This document shows positions 9,818 to 18,544 of a stretch of 64,000 bases of DNA, one piece after another. The position numbers were made by a program, and so were the translations under genes. Numbering within the stretch: the first letter of the stretch is position 1; each line of letters starts with the position of its first letter. Source of the stretch: Mycobacterium sp. NBC_00419. Its GTDB lineage: Bacteria > Actinomycetota > Actinomycetes > Mycobacteriales > Mycobacteriaceae. The notes beneath the pieces are model-generated. The model worked only from the letters and a program-made list of their open reading frames with translations. It was not told the origin of the DNA and ran no database searches. The stretch covers positions 2,294,001-2,358,000 of the forward strand of contig NZ_CP107931.1 in NCBI RefSeq assembly GCF_036023875.1, read 5' to 3'.

Positions 9818-10670
9818 CGCCACCCTCCCACGCATCAAGGACGGCGAGCGCGTCCACGCTCGCCCGCACGTCGTGCACCCGGACCCCCCACGCACCGTGC
9901 ACGCCGGCCAGTGCCGAGATCACAGCGGTGGCGGTTTCGCGGCCGTTCGGGGGGCGGGGGGTGCCGTCCCGGTCGGCCAGCAGCGCGCCGAGAAAACGCT
10001 TCCGGGAGGCTCCGACGAGAACCGGGATGCCGGTCGCGACGAACTCGGGCAGTGCGTTCAGCAGAGCCCAATTATGTTGTGCCGTCTTTGCGAAACCGAG
10101 CCCGGGATCGATGATCAGATTGGCGGTCTCCACACCCGCGGCGACGGCGGCGTCCACGCTGGCCAGCAGTTCGTCGCGCACCTCGGCCACCACGTCGCGG
10201 TAGTCGGGTGCCTCGTGTGGGCGTTGGGCGCCCACCGAGCGCCAATGCATCAGCACCCATGGCACTTTCGCGTCGGCGAGCAAGGGCGCCATCGCCGGGT
10301 CGGCTCGTCCGCCCGAGACGTCGTTGACGATACTGGCGCCGGCCTCCAGGGCGGCAGCGGCGACCGCCGCATGCATGGTGTCGATGCTCACGGTGATCCC
10401 TTGGGCGGCAAGTCCTTTGACCACCGGAACCACTCTGGCGGTCTCGACTGCCGCGTCGATTCGCACCGCGCCTGGACGGGTCGACTCGCCACCGACATCC
10501 ACGATCGCCGCACCCTGGGCGGCCAGTTGAATCCCATGCTCGACGGCACGACCTGGATCGAGGTAGCGTCCGCCGTCGGAGAAGGAGTCATCGGTGACGT
10601 TGACGACTCCCATCACCTGCACGGGGCCGGCGGGCACGAGCGCAGCGACCCGGGGAGGGAATCTGTTCAC
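9810..10670 (-). CDS. folP: Dihydropteroate synthase FolP
   Basis: FolP joins hydroxymethyl-dihydropterin pyrophosphate to p-aminobenzoate and is the sulfonamide target. The 286-residue TIM barrel shows [15 protein letters not shown] (loop 1), the pterin/PABA region [36 protein letters not shown], and GASRKRFLG (the SRKRF loop with its conserved Lys/Arg). It overlaps folE by ATGA (10667-10670). It corresponds to Rv3608c (folP1). Confidence 0.95.
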   Translation of the reverse strand: MNRFPPRVAALVPAGPVQVMGVVNVTDDSFSDGGRYLDPGRAVEHGIQLAAQGAAIVDVGGESTRPGAVRIDAAVETARVVPVVKGLAAQGITVSIDTMHAAVAAAALEAGASIVNDVSGGRADPAMAPLLADAKVPWVLMHWRSVGAQRPHEAPDYRDVVAEVRDELLASVDAAVAAGVETANLIIDPGLGFAKTAQHNWALLNALPEFVATGIPVLVGASRKRFLGALLADRDGTPRPPNGRETATAVISALAGVHGAWGVRVHDVRASVDALAVLDAWEGGGG

Positions 10671-11269
10671 TTCCGCAGGATGAGTTCCAGCGCCTCTGCT
10701 CGGGATGCTTTGTCGGTCTTGAACTGTCCGCGCACGGCCGACGTCGTGGTGGTGGCGCCGGGCTTGCGGACTCCGCGCATCGCCATGCAGAGATGCTCGG
10801 CCTCGATCACCACGATGACCCCGCGCGGCTTCAGCTTCCGCATGATCCCGTCGGCGACCTGTGTGGTGAGCCGCTCCTGCACCTGAGGACGCTTGGCATA
10901 GAGGTCGACCACCCGGGCCAGTTTCGACAGCCCGGTCACCCGGCCGTCGTCGCCGGGGATGTAGCCGACGTGCGCGACACCGTGGAACGCCACCAGGTGG
11001 TGCTCGCAGGTCGAGTACATCGGGATGTTCTTGACCAGGACGAGTTCGTCGTGCTGCTCGTCGAAGGTGGTCTCCAGCACGGCGTCGGGGTCGGTGTAGA
11101 GGCCGGCGAACATCTCCCGGAAGGCCCGCGCAACGCGGGCCGGGGTGTCGAGCAGACCTGGTCGCTCGGGATCCTCCCCGACCGCAAGCAGCAGTTCACG
11201 CACTGCCGCCTCGGCACGCTCTTGGTCAAAAACCGGCGTCTCGAGAGTTATCGAGGTCGGTTGCGCCAT
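10667..11269 (-). CDS. folE: GTP cyclohydrolase I FolE
   Basis: FolE opens GTP to 7,8-dihydroneopterin triphosphate, the entry step to folate. The frame can be read from TTG 11287, directly after the ftsH stop, but ATG 11269 follows GGAG with a 6-nt spacer and gives the usual 200 residues, so it is preferred. The zinc and catalytic signature is clear: [14 protein letters not shown] with Cys-Glu-His-His, [20 protein letters not shown], and [11 protein letters not shown] with the second cysteine. It corresponds to Rv3609c. Confidence 0.94.
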   Translation of the reverse strand: MAQPTSITLETPVFDQERAEAAVRELLLAVGEDPERPGLLDTPARVARAFREMFAGLYTDPDAVLETTFDEQHDELVLVKNIPMYSTCEHHLVAFHGVAHVGYIPGDDGRVTGLSKLARVVDLYAKRPQVQERLTTQVADGIMRKLKPRGVIVVIEAEHLCMAMRGVRKPGATTTTSAVRGQFKTDKASRAEALELILRK

Positions 11270-11287
11270 TGGGGCTCCGTTCGTCAA

Positions 11288-13600
11288 TCAACCGTTAGCC
11301 GGCGGGTTGGGCCGGTTGCCGTCGTCACCGGCGTCGTCCTGCGGAGCCGACCCGGGCCCGGCATGGCTGGGCGCAGGGTAGGGCTGATACGGCGGGTATG
11401 GCTGCCCGTGTTGCTGCGGCGGCTGTCCCCATCCGGGCGGCGGCGGATACCAGTAGCCACCGCCACCCTGCTGGCCTGGCGGAGGCCAGCCGGGAGCGTG
11501 CCAGCCGGCGGGCGCACCGTAATCCGGCTGATTGGTACCGGGCTGCTGCGGCGGTGCACCGTGGTGGGCGCCGTTGCCGTTGCCGCCGTTGGGCTGGGCC
11601 TGGGCGGCCGCTGACGCTTGCGCCGAGGCCTGCGCGATCGCCTTCTTGAAGGCCGGCTCGGGCATCGGCTTGGGCCACGGCTCGCCGCGTTCGATGGCCA
11701 GCTCACCCGGGGTCTTGATCGGGGGCTTGTCAGACGGGATGCGGCCGCCGAAGTCATCGAACACCGTCAACCGGGGGCGCTTCTTCACATCACCGAAGAT
11801 CGCTTCCAGCTCCTTGCGGTGCAGGGTTTCCTTCTCCAGCAGCTCACCGGCGAGGATGTCGAGCACGTCGCGGTACTCGGTGAGGATCGTCCAGGCCTCG
11901 GTGTGTGCCGCCTCGATCAGCTTGCGGACCTCGTCGTCGATGTCGCGGGCGACCTCGTGGCTGTAGTCCGACTGGGTGCCCATGGTGCGGCCCAGGAACG
12001 GGTCGCCGTGCTCGGTGCCGTACTTGACCGCGCCGAGCTTGGAGCTCATGCCGTACTCGGTGACCATCGCACGGGCGATCTTGGTGGCCTGGTCGATGTC
12101 GGAGACCGCACCGGTGGTCGGCTCGCGGAACACCAGTTCCTCGGCGGCGCGACCACCCATCGCGAACACCAGCCGGGAGATCATCTCCGAGCGGGTCATC
12201 AGGCCCTTGTCGTCCTCGGGCACCGAGACGGCATGGCCGCCGGTACGTCCGCGCGCCAGGATCGTGACCTTGTAGATCGGCTCGATGTCGGGCATCGCCC
12301 ACGCCGCCAGCGTGTGACCGCCTTCGTGGTAGGCGGTGATCTTCTTTTCCAGCTCGCTGATGACGCGGCCCTTGCGGCGCGGGCCGCCGATCACCCGGTC
12401 GACGGCCTCTTCCATGGCCGCGGCGGTGATGACGGTGCCGTTCTCGCGGGCGGTGAGCAGCGCGGCCTCGTTGATGACGTTGGCCAGGTCGGCACCGGAC
12501 ATGCCGACGGTGCGCTTGGCCAGACCGTCGAGATCGGCGTCGGGGGCCATCGGCTTGCCCGCCGAGTGCACCCTCAGCACGGCCTTGCGGCCGGCCAGGT
12601 CGGGGCTGGTGACCGGGATCTGGCGGTCGAAGCGGCCGGGGCGCAGCAGCGCCGGGTCGAGGATGTCGGGCCGGTTGGTGGCCGCGATCAGAATGACGCC
12701 CTGGCGTTCGCCGAAACCGTCCATCTCGACGAGGAGCTGGTTGAGCGTCTGCTCGCGTTCGTCGTGGCCGCCGCCCAGGCCGGCGCCGCGCTGGCGGCCG
12801 ACGGCGTCGATCTCGTCGACGAAGATGATGCAGGGGCTGTTCTGCTTGGCCTGTTCGAACAGGTCACGCACCCGGGATGCGCCGACGCCGACGAACATCT
12901 CTACGAAGTCCGAACCCGAGATGGTGAAGAACGGGACCCCGGCCTCGCCGGCGACGGCGCGGGCCAACAGCGTCTTGCCGGTGCCGGGCGGCCCGTAGAG
13001 CAGCACGCCCTTCGGGATCTTGGCGCCGAGCGCCTGATACCGCGACGGATTCTGCAGGAAGTCCTTGATCTCGTAGAGCTCTTCGACGGCCTCGTCGACG
13101 CCGGCCACGTCGGCGAACGTCGTCTTCGGCATGTCCTTGGAGAGCTGTTTGGCCTTCGACTTACCGAAGCCGAAGCCCATCCGCCCGCCGGTCTGCATCC
13201 TGGAGAACAGCACGAACAGGCCGACGAGAAGCAGCAGCGGCAGCATGTAGACCAGCAGCGAGCCCAGGACGCTGCCCTGGTTGACCACAGTGTTGGTCTT
13301 GACGTTCTTGGCCTGAAGCGCGTTGAACAGGTCGACGCCGTACCCGGTCGGGTACTTGGCGATGACCTTGTTGGAGTTCTCGGTGTCGCCGTTGCCGTTC
13401 TTGAGCTCCAGGCGCAGCTGCTGTTCGCGGTCGTCGATCTGGGCGCTCTTGACGTTCTCGCCGTTGATCTGGGCCATCGCCACCGAGGTGTCGACGGGTT
13501 TGAAGCCACGGGTGTCGTCACTGAAATAGAAGAACGACCAGCCGAGCAGCAACACCACGGCCACCACCGTCAGTGTGCGGATCACGTTTTTCCGGTTCAT
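11288..13600 (-). CDS. ftsH: ATP-dependent zinc metalloprotease FtsH
   Basis: FtsH is the hexameric membrane AAA+ protease for quality control of membrane and short-lived proteins. The 770-residue protein has an N-terminal membrane helix (about residues 7-25), an extracytoplasmic domain, and a second helix (about 112-130). The AAA module follows, with Walker A GPPGTGKT at about 203 and Walker [10 protein letters not shown], then the [22 protein letters not shown]. The zinc site is HEGGH at about 424. The last ~120 residues form a Pro/Gln/Gly/Tyr-rich low-complexity tail typical of actinobacterial FtsH. It is the first gene of the minus-strand block and corresponds to Rv3610c. Confidence 0.96.
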   Translation of the reverse strand: MNRKNVIRTLTVVAVVLLLGWSFFYFSDDTRGFKPVDTSVAMAQINGENVKSAQIDDREQQLRLELKNGNGDTENSNKVIAKYPTGYGVDLFNALQAKNVKTNTVVNQGSVLGSLLVYMLPLLLLVGLFVLFSRMQTGGRMGFGFGKSKAKQLSKDMPKTTFADVAGVDEAVEELYEIKDFLQNPSRYQALGAKIPKGVLLYGPPGTGKTLLARAVAGEAGVPFFTISGSDFVEMFVGVGASRVRDLFEQAKQNSPCIIFVDEIDAVGRQRGAGLGGGHDEREQTLNQLLVEMDGFGERQGVILIAATNRPDILDPALLRPGRFDRQIPVTSPDLAGRKAVLRVHSAGKPMAPDADLDGLAKRTVGMSGADLANVINEAALLTARENGTVITAAAMEEAVDRVIGGPRRKGRVISELEKKITAYHEGGHTLAAWAMPDIEPIYKVTILARGRTGGHAVSVPEDDKGLMTRSEMISRLVFAMGGRAAEELVFREPTTGAVSDIDQATKIARAMVTEYGMSSKLGAVKYGTEHGDPFLGRTMGTQSDYSHEVARDIDDEVRKLIEAAHTEAWTILTEYRDVLDILAGELLEKETLHRKELEAIFGDVKKRPRLTVFDDFGGRIPSDKPPIKTPGELAIERGEPWPKPMPEPAFKKAIAQASAQASAAAQAQPNGGNGNGAHHGAPPQQPGTNQPDYGAPAGWHAPGWPPPGQQGGGGYWYPPPPGWGQPPQQHGQPYPPYQPYPAPSHAGPGSAPQDDAGDDGNRPNPPANG

Positions 13601-13712
13601 CTACATAGGCCGTGTCCGGCCAGATCCTTCCGATATGCGCAGCTGGAATAGTTCAGGCTACCGCTACACCAACGTAGGGAAGTGCCCCGGCGGTTTCCGT
13701 CAGGGATTGGTT

Positions 13713-13736
13713 CGTGTTCACCCGTGAGCGAACACG
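13713..13736. promoter_or_regulatory. Inverted repeat in the ftsH/ephA divergent gap
   Basis: The arms CGTGTTC (13713-13719) and GAACACG (13730-13736) form a perfect 7-bp dyad around a 10-nt spacer. It lies between the divergent ftsH and ephA starts. The size and symmetry suit a repressor operator, but no known mycobacterial consensus is recognised. Confidence 0.3.
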
Positions 13737-13763
13737 CCTCTTCCGACGGACTGGCTGCTGTGC

Positions 13764-14741
13764 TTGGCTACCACGGTGGCCGCCTCAACCGAACGGTTAG
13801 TTGACGTCAACGGTGTTCGGTTACGGGTGGTCGAGGCGGGTGAGCGGGGTGCCCCGGTGGTGGTCCTGACCCATGGTTTCCCCGAGCTGGCCTACTCCTG
13901 GCGCCACCAGATCCCGGTGCTGGCGCAGGCGGGATACCACGTGCTGGCGCCCGACCAGCGCGGGTATGGCGGATCGTCGCGCCCCGGCGCGATCGAGGAC
14001 TACGACATCGCCGCACTGACCGGCGACGTGGCCGCACTGCTCGACGACGTGGGCGCACAGCGCGCCGCGATCGTCGGGCACGACTTCGGCGCCGTGGTGG
14101 CCTGGAACATGCCGCTGCTGCACCCCGATCGGGTCGCTGGGGTCGCCGGTCTGTCGGTGCCGCCGATACCGCGGCCGCAGACACCGCCGACCGAGGCGTT
14201 CCGGCGGATCTTCGGCGACAACTTCTTCTACATCCTCTACTTCCAGCAGCCCGGCCCCGCCGACGCCGAACTGGCCAGAGATCCGCTGCGGACCATGCGC
14301 CTGCTGCTGGGCGGCATGCGCACACCCAGGAGCGAGGACGCCGCACAGCGGATGCTGACACCGGGGCCCGAGGGCTTCCTCGACCGGCTGGCCCAGCCCG
14401 AGGGACTGCCGGACTGGCTGGACGCCGAGGAAGTGCAGCACTATGCCGCCGAGTTCGGTCGCACCGGGTTCACCGGGGCGCTCAACTGGTATCGCTGTTT
14501 CGACCGCAACTGGCACATCCTGGGCCGGCCGGTGAGCGAAACCATCACTGTCCCAGCGCTGTTCGTCGGCGGCACCGACGATCCCACGCTCGGCTTCACC
14601 CGCGTCGACCGGGCGACCGAGGTGGTCAAAGGCCCGTACCGGCAGGTGCTGCTAGATGGCGCCGGGCACTGGATTCAGCAGGAACGACCCGACGAGATCA
14701 ACCGCGAGCTAGTGGATTTCCTATCCGGATTGGAGTGGTGA
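13764..14741 (+). CDS. ephA: Epoxide hydrolase EphA (alpha/beta hydrolase)
   Basis: EphA hydrolyses epoxides to diols. The alpha/beta-hydrolase core shows the oxyanion motif THGFPE, the epoxide-associated DQRGYGGSS, and the nucleophile elbow GHDFGA with Asp at about residue 107. The lid contains NWYRCFDRNW with a Tyr that could activate the epoxide, and DGAGHWIQQERP carries the catalytic His. Starts at TTG 13764 and GTG 13776 are both possible; neither has a strong ribosome-binding site. It corresponds to Rv3617. The next gene overlaps closely, so the two are likely co-transcribed. Confidence 0.9.
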   Translation: MATTVAASTERLVDVNGVRLRVVEAGERGAPVVVLTHGFPELAYSWRHQIPVLAQAGYHVLAPDQRGYGGSSRPGAIEDYDIAALTGDVAALLDDVGAQRAAIVGHDFGAVVAWNMPLLHPDRVAGVAGLSVPPIPRPQTPPTEAFRRIFGDNFFYILYFQQPGPADAELARDPLRTMRLLLGGMRTPRSEDAAQRMLTPGPEGFLDRLAQPEGLPDWLDAEEVQHYAAEFGRTGFTGALNWYRCFDRNWHILGRPVSETITVPALFVGGTDDPTLGFTRVDRATEVVKGPYRQVLLDGAGHWIQQERPDEINRELVDFLSGLEW

Positions 14742-14743
14742 CA

Positions 14744-15919
14744 ATGCGACCCCTCAACTTCGGCGTGTTCGTCACGCCGTTTCACCCTGTCGGCCAATCC
14801 CCCACTGTCGCACTCGAATACGATCTTGAACGGACCGTGGCGCTGGATCGCCTTGGCTACGACGAGGTGTGGTTCGGCGAGCACCACTCGGGCGGCTACG
14901 AGCTGATCGCCTGCCCCGAGGTGTTCATCGCCGCAGCCGCCGAGCGCACCAAACACATCCGGCTGGGCACCGGCGTGGTCTCGCTGCCCTATCACCACCC
15001 GTTGATGGTCGCCGACCGATGGGTGCTGCTCGACCACCTGACCCGGGGCCGGGTGATGTTCGGGACCGGTCCCGGCGCGCTGCCTTCGGACGCTTACATG
15101 ATGGGCATCGACCCGGTCGAGCAGCGACAGATGATGCAGGAGTCGCTGGAGGCGATCCTCGCCCTGTTCCGGGCGGGCCCCGACGAACGCATCAGCAGGC
15201 ACTGCGACTGGTTCACCCTGCGCGACGCGCAGTTGCACATCCGGCCGTACACCTGGCCGTATCCCGAAATATCAACGGCAGCAATGGTTTCCCCATCGGG
15301 TCCGCGGCTGGCCGGGACGCTGGGAACCTCGCTGCTGTCGCTGTCGATGTCGGTTCCCGGCGGGTACGCGGCGCTGGACAATGCCTGGCAGATCGTGGTG
15401 GACAAGGCCAACGAGGCCGGCCGTGCCGAACCCGACCGGGCCAACTGGCGGGTGCTGGGTATCGTGCACCTGGCCGACACCCGCGAGCAGGCCATCGACG
15501 ACTGCACCTACGGGCTGCAGGACTTCGCGAACTACTTCGGCGCTGCCGGGTTCGTGCCGCTGTCCAACGATGTCTCCGAACCCGCGAAGACACCGCGCGA
15601 GTTCGTGGCCGACTATGCGGCGCAGGGCAACTGCTGCATCGGCACCCCCGACGACGCGATCGCCTACATCACCGATCTCCTGGAAAAGTCCGGCGGGTTC
15701 GGCACATTCCTGATGCTCGGCCACGACTGGGCCGACCCAAAGGCCACCTATCACTCCTACGACCTGTTCGCCCGTAAGGTCATCCCGCACTTCAAAGGCC
15801 AGCTCCGCGCGGCCGAGGCCTCGCACGAATGGGCCCGGGACATGCGCGGTGACCTGTTCGGCCGAGTGGGCGAGGCGATCGTCAAGGCGATCGGCGAGCA
15901 CACCGGCGGCCGGGCCTAG
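14744..15919 (+). CDS. Luciferase-like flavin-dependent monooxygenase (Rv3618 type)
   Basis: The 391-residue protein has the bacterial-luciferase TIM-barrel pattern: NFGVFVTPFHP at the N-terminus, YDEVWFGEHHSGGYE, IRLGTGVVSLPYHHP and GRVMFGTGPGALPSDA. It therefore belongs to the group C flavin (FMNH2 or F420) monooxygenases. ATG 14744 has GGAG 8 nt upstream and lies 3 bp after the ephA stop; GTG codons at 14735 and 14738 are less likely. Pairing with ephA suggests oxidation of an alkene or terpenoid followed by hydrolysis of an epoxide, which is an inference from context only. It converges on the next gene with a 4-bp overlap. Confidence 0.85.
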   Translation: MRPLNFGVFVTPFHPVGQSPTVALEYDLERTVALDRLGYDEVWFGEHHSGGYELIACPEVFIAAAAERTKHIRLGTGVVSLPYHHPLMVADRWVLLDHLTRGRVMFGTGPGALPSDAYMMGIDPVEQRQMMQESLEAILALFRAGPDERISRHCDWFTLRDAQLHIRPYTWPYPEISTAAMVSPSGPRLAGTLGTSLLSLSMSVPGGYAALDNAWQIVVDKANEAGRAEPDRANWRVLGIVHLADTREQAIDDCTYGLQDFANYFGAAGFVPLSNDVSEPAKTPREFVADYAAQGNCCIGTPDDAIAYITDLLEKSGGFGTFLMLGHDWADPKATYHSYDLFARKVIPHFKGQLRAAEASHEWARDMRGDLFGRVGEAIVKAIGEHTGGRA

Positions 15920-16704
15920 ACCTCGGTAGGCGCGCCCGGGGCCAGCCAGCGGATGCGGTCACTCACGTCCGAGTCCGACAGTGTTTGACGCATAACGCTT
16001 TCCGGCTCGCGGAAGTGGGTCCACCCGCCGTAGTGCACGGGCACCGCGACATCGGGCCGCATGAGCCGGATCAGTTCGACGGCCTCTGCGGCCGTCATCG
16101 TGAAGCGCACCGGGCCGGTGAACCAGAACCGCACGCCACCCAGGTGCAGCAGCGCCACGTCGACCGGAAACCGTTGAGCCACTTGGCGTAGACCGTCATA
16201 GAGGACCGAGTCACCGGACATCCACAGCGCTGCGGCCTGCTCACCTTCGCGGTGCAGGGCGAAGCCGATCACCTTTCCGGCGATGGGCCTACTGAACTTC
16301 GGGCCGTGCCGGGCCGGAGTGGCGGTGATGGTCAGCGGCGCCCGGCCAGGGGCGGTCAGCGTCGTCGACTCCCAGTCGGCCAGACCACGCACGTCTGGCG
16401 CGGCGCCAGAGAGCCGCCGCGCGCCCGGCACGGTGGTGAGCACCGTTGTCGCCTGGCGCAGCAGCCCGCGGCCGGAGTCGTCGAGGTTGTCGGCGTGATG
16501 GTCGTGGCTGAGCAGCACGGCATCGACCGGGAACACGTCGGCCGGCGGTTGCGCCGGGCCGGCGATCTTGCGCGAGGAGGTACCCCATCCGAAGGTGTAC
16601 CGCCGCCCGGGCGGGTCGAAGGTCGGGTCGGTGAGGATGCGCCAACCGTCGAGCTCGATCAGAGTGGTGGGACCGCCGAGGTGGGTGAGCCGGGGCCGAG
16701 GCAT
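15916..16704 (-). CDS. MBL-fold metal-dependent hydrolase (UlaG-like)
   Basis: The 262-residue protein carries the metallo-beta-lactamase superfamily metal motif LLSHDHHADNLD (HxHxDH) and downstream metal ligands in TPARHGP, WMSGDSVL and PVHYGGWTHF. The order and spacing resemble UlaG/RomA-like lactonase or NAPE-phospholipase-like hydrolases. The start is ATG 16704; a longer frame upstream overlaps lpqG and is rejected. A TACAGT hexamer 6 nt upstream predicts a leaderless message. M. tuberculosis has esxV-esxW-PPE65-PE32 at this place instead. Confidence 0.8.
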   Translation of the reverse strand: MPRPRLTHLGGPTTLIELDGWRILTDPTFDPPGRRYTFGWGTSSRKIAGPAQPPADVFPVDAVLLSHDHHADNLDDSGRGLLRQATTVLTTVPGARRLSGAAPDVRGLADWESTTLTAPGRAPLTITATPARHGPKFSRPIAGKVIGFALHREGEQAAALWMSGDSVLYDGLRQVAQRFPVDVALLHLGGVRFWFTGPVRFTMTAAEAVELIRLMRPDVAVPVHYGGWTHFREPESVMRQTLSDSDVSDRIRWLAPGAPTEV

Positions 16705-16710
16705 CCAACG

Positions 16711-16716
16711 ACTGTA
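16711..16716 (-). promoter_or_regulatory. Predicted leaderless promoter (-10) of the MBL-fold gene
   Basis: On the minus strand TACAGT lies 6 nt before ATG 16704 and there is no Shine-Dalgarno sequence, so transcription should begin at or next to the start codon. The matching hexamer for lpqG faces it 10 bp away. Confidence 0.5.
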
Positions 16717-16726
16717 GTGCCGCCGG

Positions 16727-16732
16727 TACGGT
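16727..16732 (+). promoter_or_regulatory. Predicted leaderless promoter (-10) of lpqG
   Basis: TACGGT lies 6 nt before ATG 16739, placing the predicted transcription start on the A of ATG. The -35 region would fall inside or next to the divergent MBL-fold gene start. Confidence 0.5.
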
Positions 16733-16738
16733 GGCAGG

Positions 16739-17464
16739 ATGCCGATCGCCGGACGTCGACTCACTGGTCTCGTAGCCGCTGCGGGTGTCACTGCCGCGGT
16801 TCTCAGCGGCTGCGACGCCGCGGGCAGCGCACCTGCCGGCGGCAGCCCGCGACAGGTGACGGTCGTCGGCTCCGGTGAAGTCAAGGGCGTTCCCGACACG
16901 CTGACCGCCGATGTCACCATCGAGGCGAGCGCCCCGGACGTGACCACCGCGATGAACCAGACCAACGACCGGCAAAAAGCGGTGCTCAACGCGCTGAACG
17001 CCAGCGGTGTCGACGCCAAGGACATCAGCACCACACAGGTCAGCCTGGCGCCGCAGTACAGCGACAATTCGGTGATCTCCGGCTACCGGGCCAGCAATTC
17101 GATCCAGATCAAGATCCGCAAGCTCGACACCGCGTCGCAGGTGCTGGCCAACGTCGTCAGCGCCGGCGGGGACGCCACCAGGATCAACTCGGTGAGCTAC
17201 TCGATCGAGGACGACTCGAAGCTGGTCAACGATGCCCGGGCGCGCGCGTTCAACAACGCCAAGGAGCGTGCGCAGCAGTACGCGGATTTGTCCGGGTTGT
17301 CGTTGGGCACGATCATCTCGATCAGCGAGGCGCCGGGTAGCCCGGCCCCGCCTCAGCCGATGCCGGCACCGATGCCGCGCGGGGCGATGGCCTCCGAGGT
17401 GCCGCTGCAGCCGGGCGAACAGACCGTCGGCTTCGCGGTGACGGCGGTCTGGGAACTCGGCTGA
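16739..17464 (+). CDS. lpqG: Lipoprotein LpqG, SIMPL/DUF541 domain
   Basis: The 241-residue protein has a basic N-terminus, a hydrophobic segment and the lipobox VLSGC, with the lipid-modified Cys at residue 25. It should therefore be anchored on the outer face of the plasma membrane. The rest is a SIMPL (DUF541) domain, including VTVVGSGEVKGVPDTL and the helical ARARAFNNAKERAQQYA. The molecular role of these domains is unclear; in other bacteria some SIMPL proteins are linked to oxidative stress. It corresponds to Rv3623. It converges with the MmpS-like gene, with 9 bp between the stops. Confidence 0.88.
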   Translation: MPIAGRRLTGLVAAAGVTAAVLSGCDAAGSAPAGGSPRQVTVVGSGEVKGVPDTLTADVTIEASAPDVTTAMNQTNDRQKAVLNALNASGVDAKDISTTQVSLAPQYSDNSVISGYRASNSIQIKIRKLDTASQVLANVVSAGGDATRINSVSYSIEDDSKLVNDARARAFNNAKERAQQYADLSGLSLGTIISISEAPGSPAPPQPMPAPMPRGAMASEVPLQPGEQTVGFAVTAVWELG

Positions 17465-17473
17465 GGCTCGCGC

Positions 17474-17863
17474 TCAGTCGTCGCCGAAATCTTCGTGGCA
17501 GTCGACATCGGCCGTGCCGTCGTTGTCGGAATCCCGGTCGATCACCTTTCCGTTGACGGTGATGGTGCACAACACCTGCGAGCCGGTGGATCGGGCCGTC
17601 ACGCCGTAGGACGGATTGATCTGCTGTCCCACGAACGTCGTCGTCCAGGGCGCTGAAACGTTGTTGAGCTGCTGGCGATTTCCGTCCGCATCGAGATAGG
17701 TGACGTTCGACAACGTTCCGTCGCTGGTGACCGAGTAGACGACCACATCCCCGTCAGCCACGGCGTCCGGCGCCACGACGAGCCCAGCACCGAATATGAC
17801 GGTCGCCGCGAGCGCGACGCGCCCCCAGGTGGCTTGCGGCAGCCGGCGCGTCATCGAAGTCAT
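17474..17863 (-). CDS. Orphan MmpS-like secreted protein
   Basis: A 129-residue protein has a signal peptide (basic TRRL, hydrophobic VALAATVIFGAGLVV, cleavage likely after AVADG). A mature beta-rich domain of about 90 residues follows. Its pattern (VVYSVTSDGTLSNVTYLD, PWTTTFV, CTITVNGKVIDRD) matches the extracytoplasmic part of MmpS proteins, with the paired cysteines (in VLCTITV and near the end in VDCHED). MmpS partners MmpL lipid or siderophore exporters, but no mmpL gene is nearby, and the usual N-terminal membrane anchor is replaced by a cleavable-looking signal. The acidic end DCHEDFGDD is unusual. ATG 17863 follows GGGGA. Confidence 0.75.
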   Translation of the reverse strand: MTSMTRRLPQATWGRVALAATVIFGAGLVVAPDAVADGDVVVYSVTSDGTLSNVTYLDADGNRQQLNNVSAPWTTTFVGQQINPSYGVTARSTGSQVLCTITVNGKVIDRDSDNDGTADVDCHEDFGDD

Positions 17864-17938
17864 GAGTCCCCATCTCAGTCAGGCGTGTATAGAAGCGAGG
17901 ACACTACCTGTGATCAGTGAATTTCGCGGATGGGCAGC

Positions 17939-18514
17939 TCAGTGCTGATAGACCTTCGGGTCCAGCGTGCCGATGTAGGGCAGGTCGCGGTACCGCTCGG
18001 CGTAGTCCAGCCCGTAGCCGACGACGAACTCGTTGGGGATGTCGAAGCCGACGTAGGAGATCTCGACGTCGGCGCGCACGGCGTCGGGCTTGCGCAGCAG
18101 CGTGCATACCCGCAGCGACTTGGGGTGGCGGGAGGCCAGATTGCGCAGCAGCCAGGACAGCGTCAGGCCCGAGTCGACGATGTCCTCGACGATGAGCACG
18201 TCACGGTCGTGGATATCGCGGTCGAGATCCTTGAGGATTCGCACCACACCGGACGACGACGTGGACGACCCGTACGAGCTGACGGCCATGAACTCCAGCT
18301 GGGTGGGCAGCGGGATCGCCCGCGCCAGGTCGGTGACGAACATGACCGCGCCCTTGAGGACGGTGACCAGTAACAGGTCCTGACCGTCGAGCGAATCGCC
18401 GTAGTCCTTGGCGACCAGGGCCGCCAGCTCCCCGGTTCGGACATGAATCTGGTCTTGGGACAACAGGACCGATTTGATGTCCCCGGGATATAGGTCGTGG
18501 TCCGACACGAGCAC
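17939..18514 (-). CDS. hpt: Hypoxanthine-guanine phosphoribosyltransferase
   Basis: Hpt salvages hypoxanthine and guanine with PRPP. The 191-residue protein contains the PRPP loop [14 protein letters not shown], the flexible-loop region [18 protein letters not shown], the base-binding [23 protein letters not shown] split around the conserved Asp, and a [10 protein letters not shown] loop. GTG 18514 is used; GTG 18508 is an alternative. It lies 30 bp after tilS on the same strand. It corresponds to Rv3624c. Confidence 0.94.
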   Translation of the reverse strand: MLVSDHDLYPGDIKSVLLSQDQIHVRTGELAALVAKDYGDSLDGQDLLLVTVLKGAVMFVTDLARAIPLPTQLEFMAVSSYGSSTSSSGVVRILKDLDRDIHDRDVLIVEDIVDSGLTLSWLLRNLASRHPKSLRVCTLLRKPDAVRADVEISYVGFDIPNEFVVGYGLDYAERYRDLPYIGTLDPKVYQH

Positions 18515-18544
18515 ACTGTCCCACGCTCAGGCCCCCACAACCAA

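Noticed and set aside
11618..13651. 677-residue plus-strand frame across ftsH
   Set aside because: It is the antisense shadow of ftsH in GC-rich DNA, full of Arg/His/Gly and lacking motifs.
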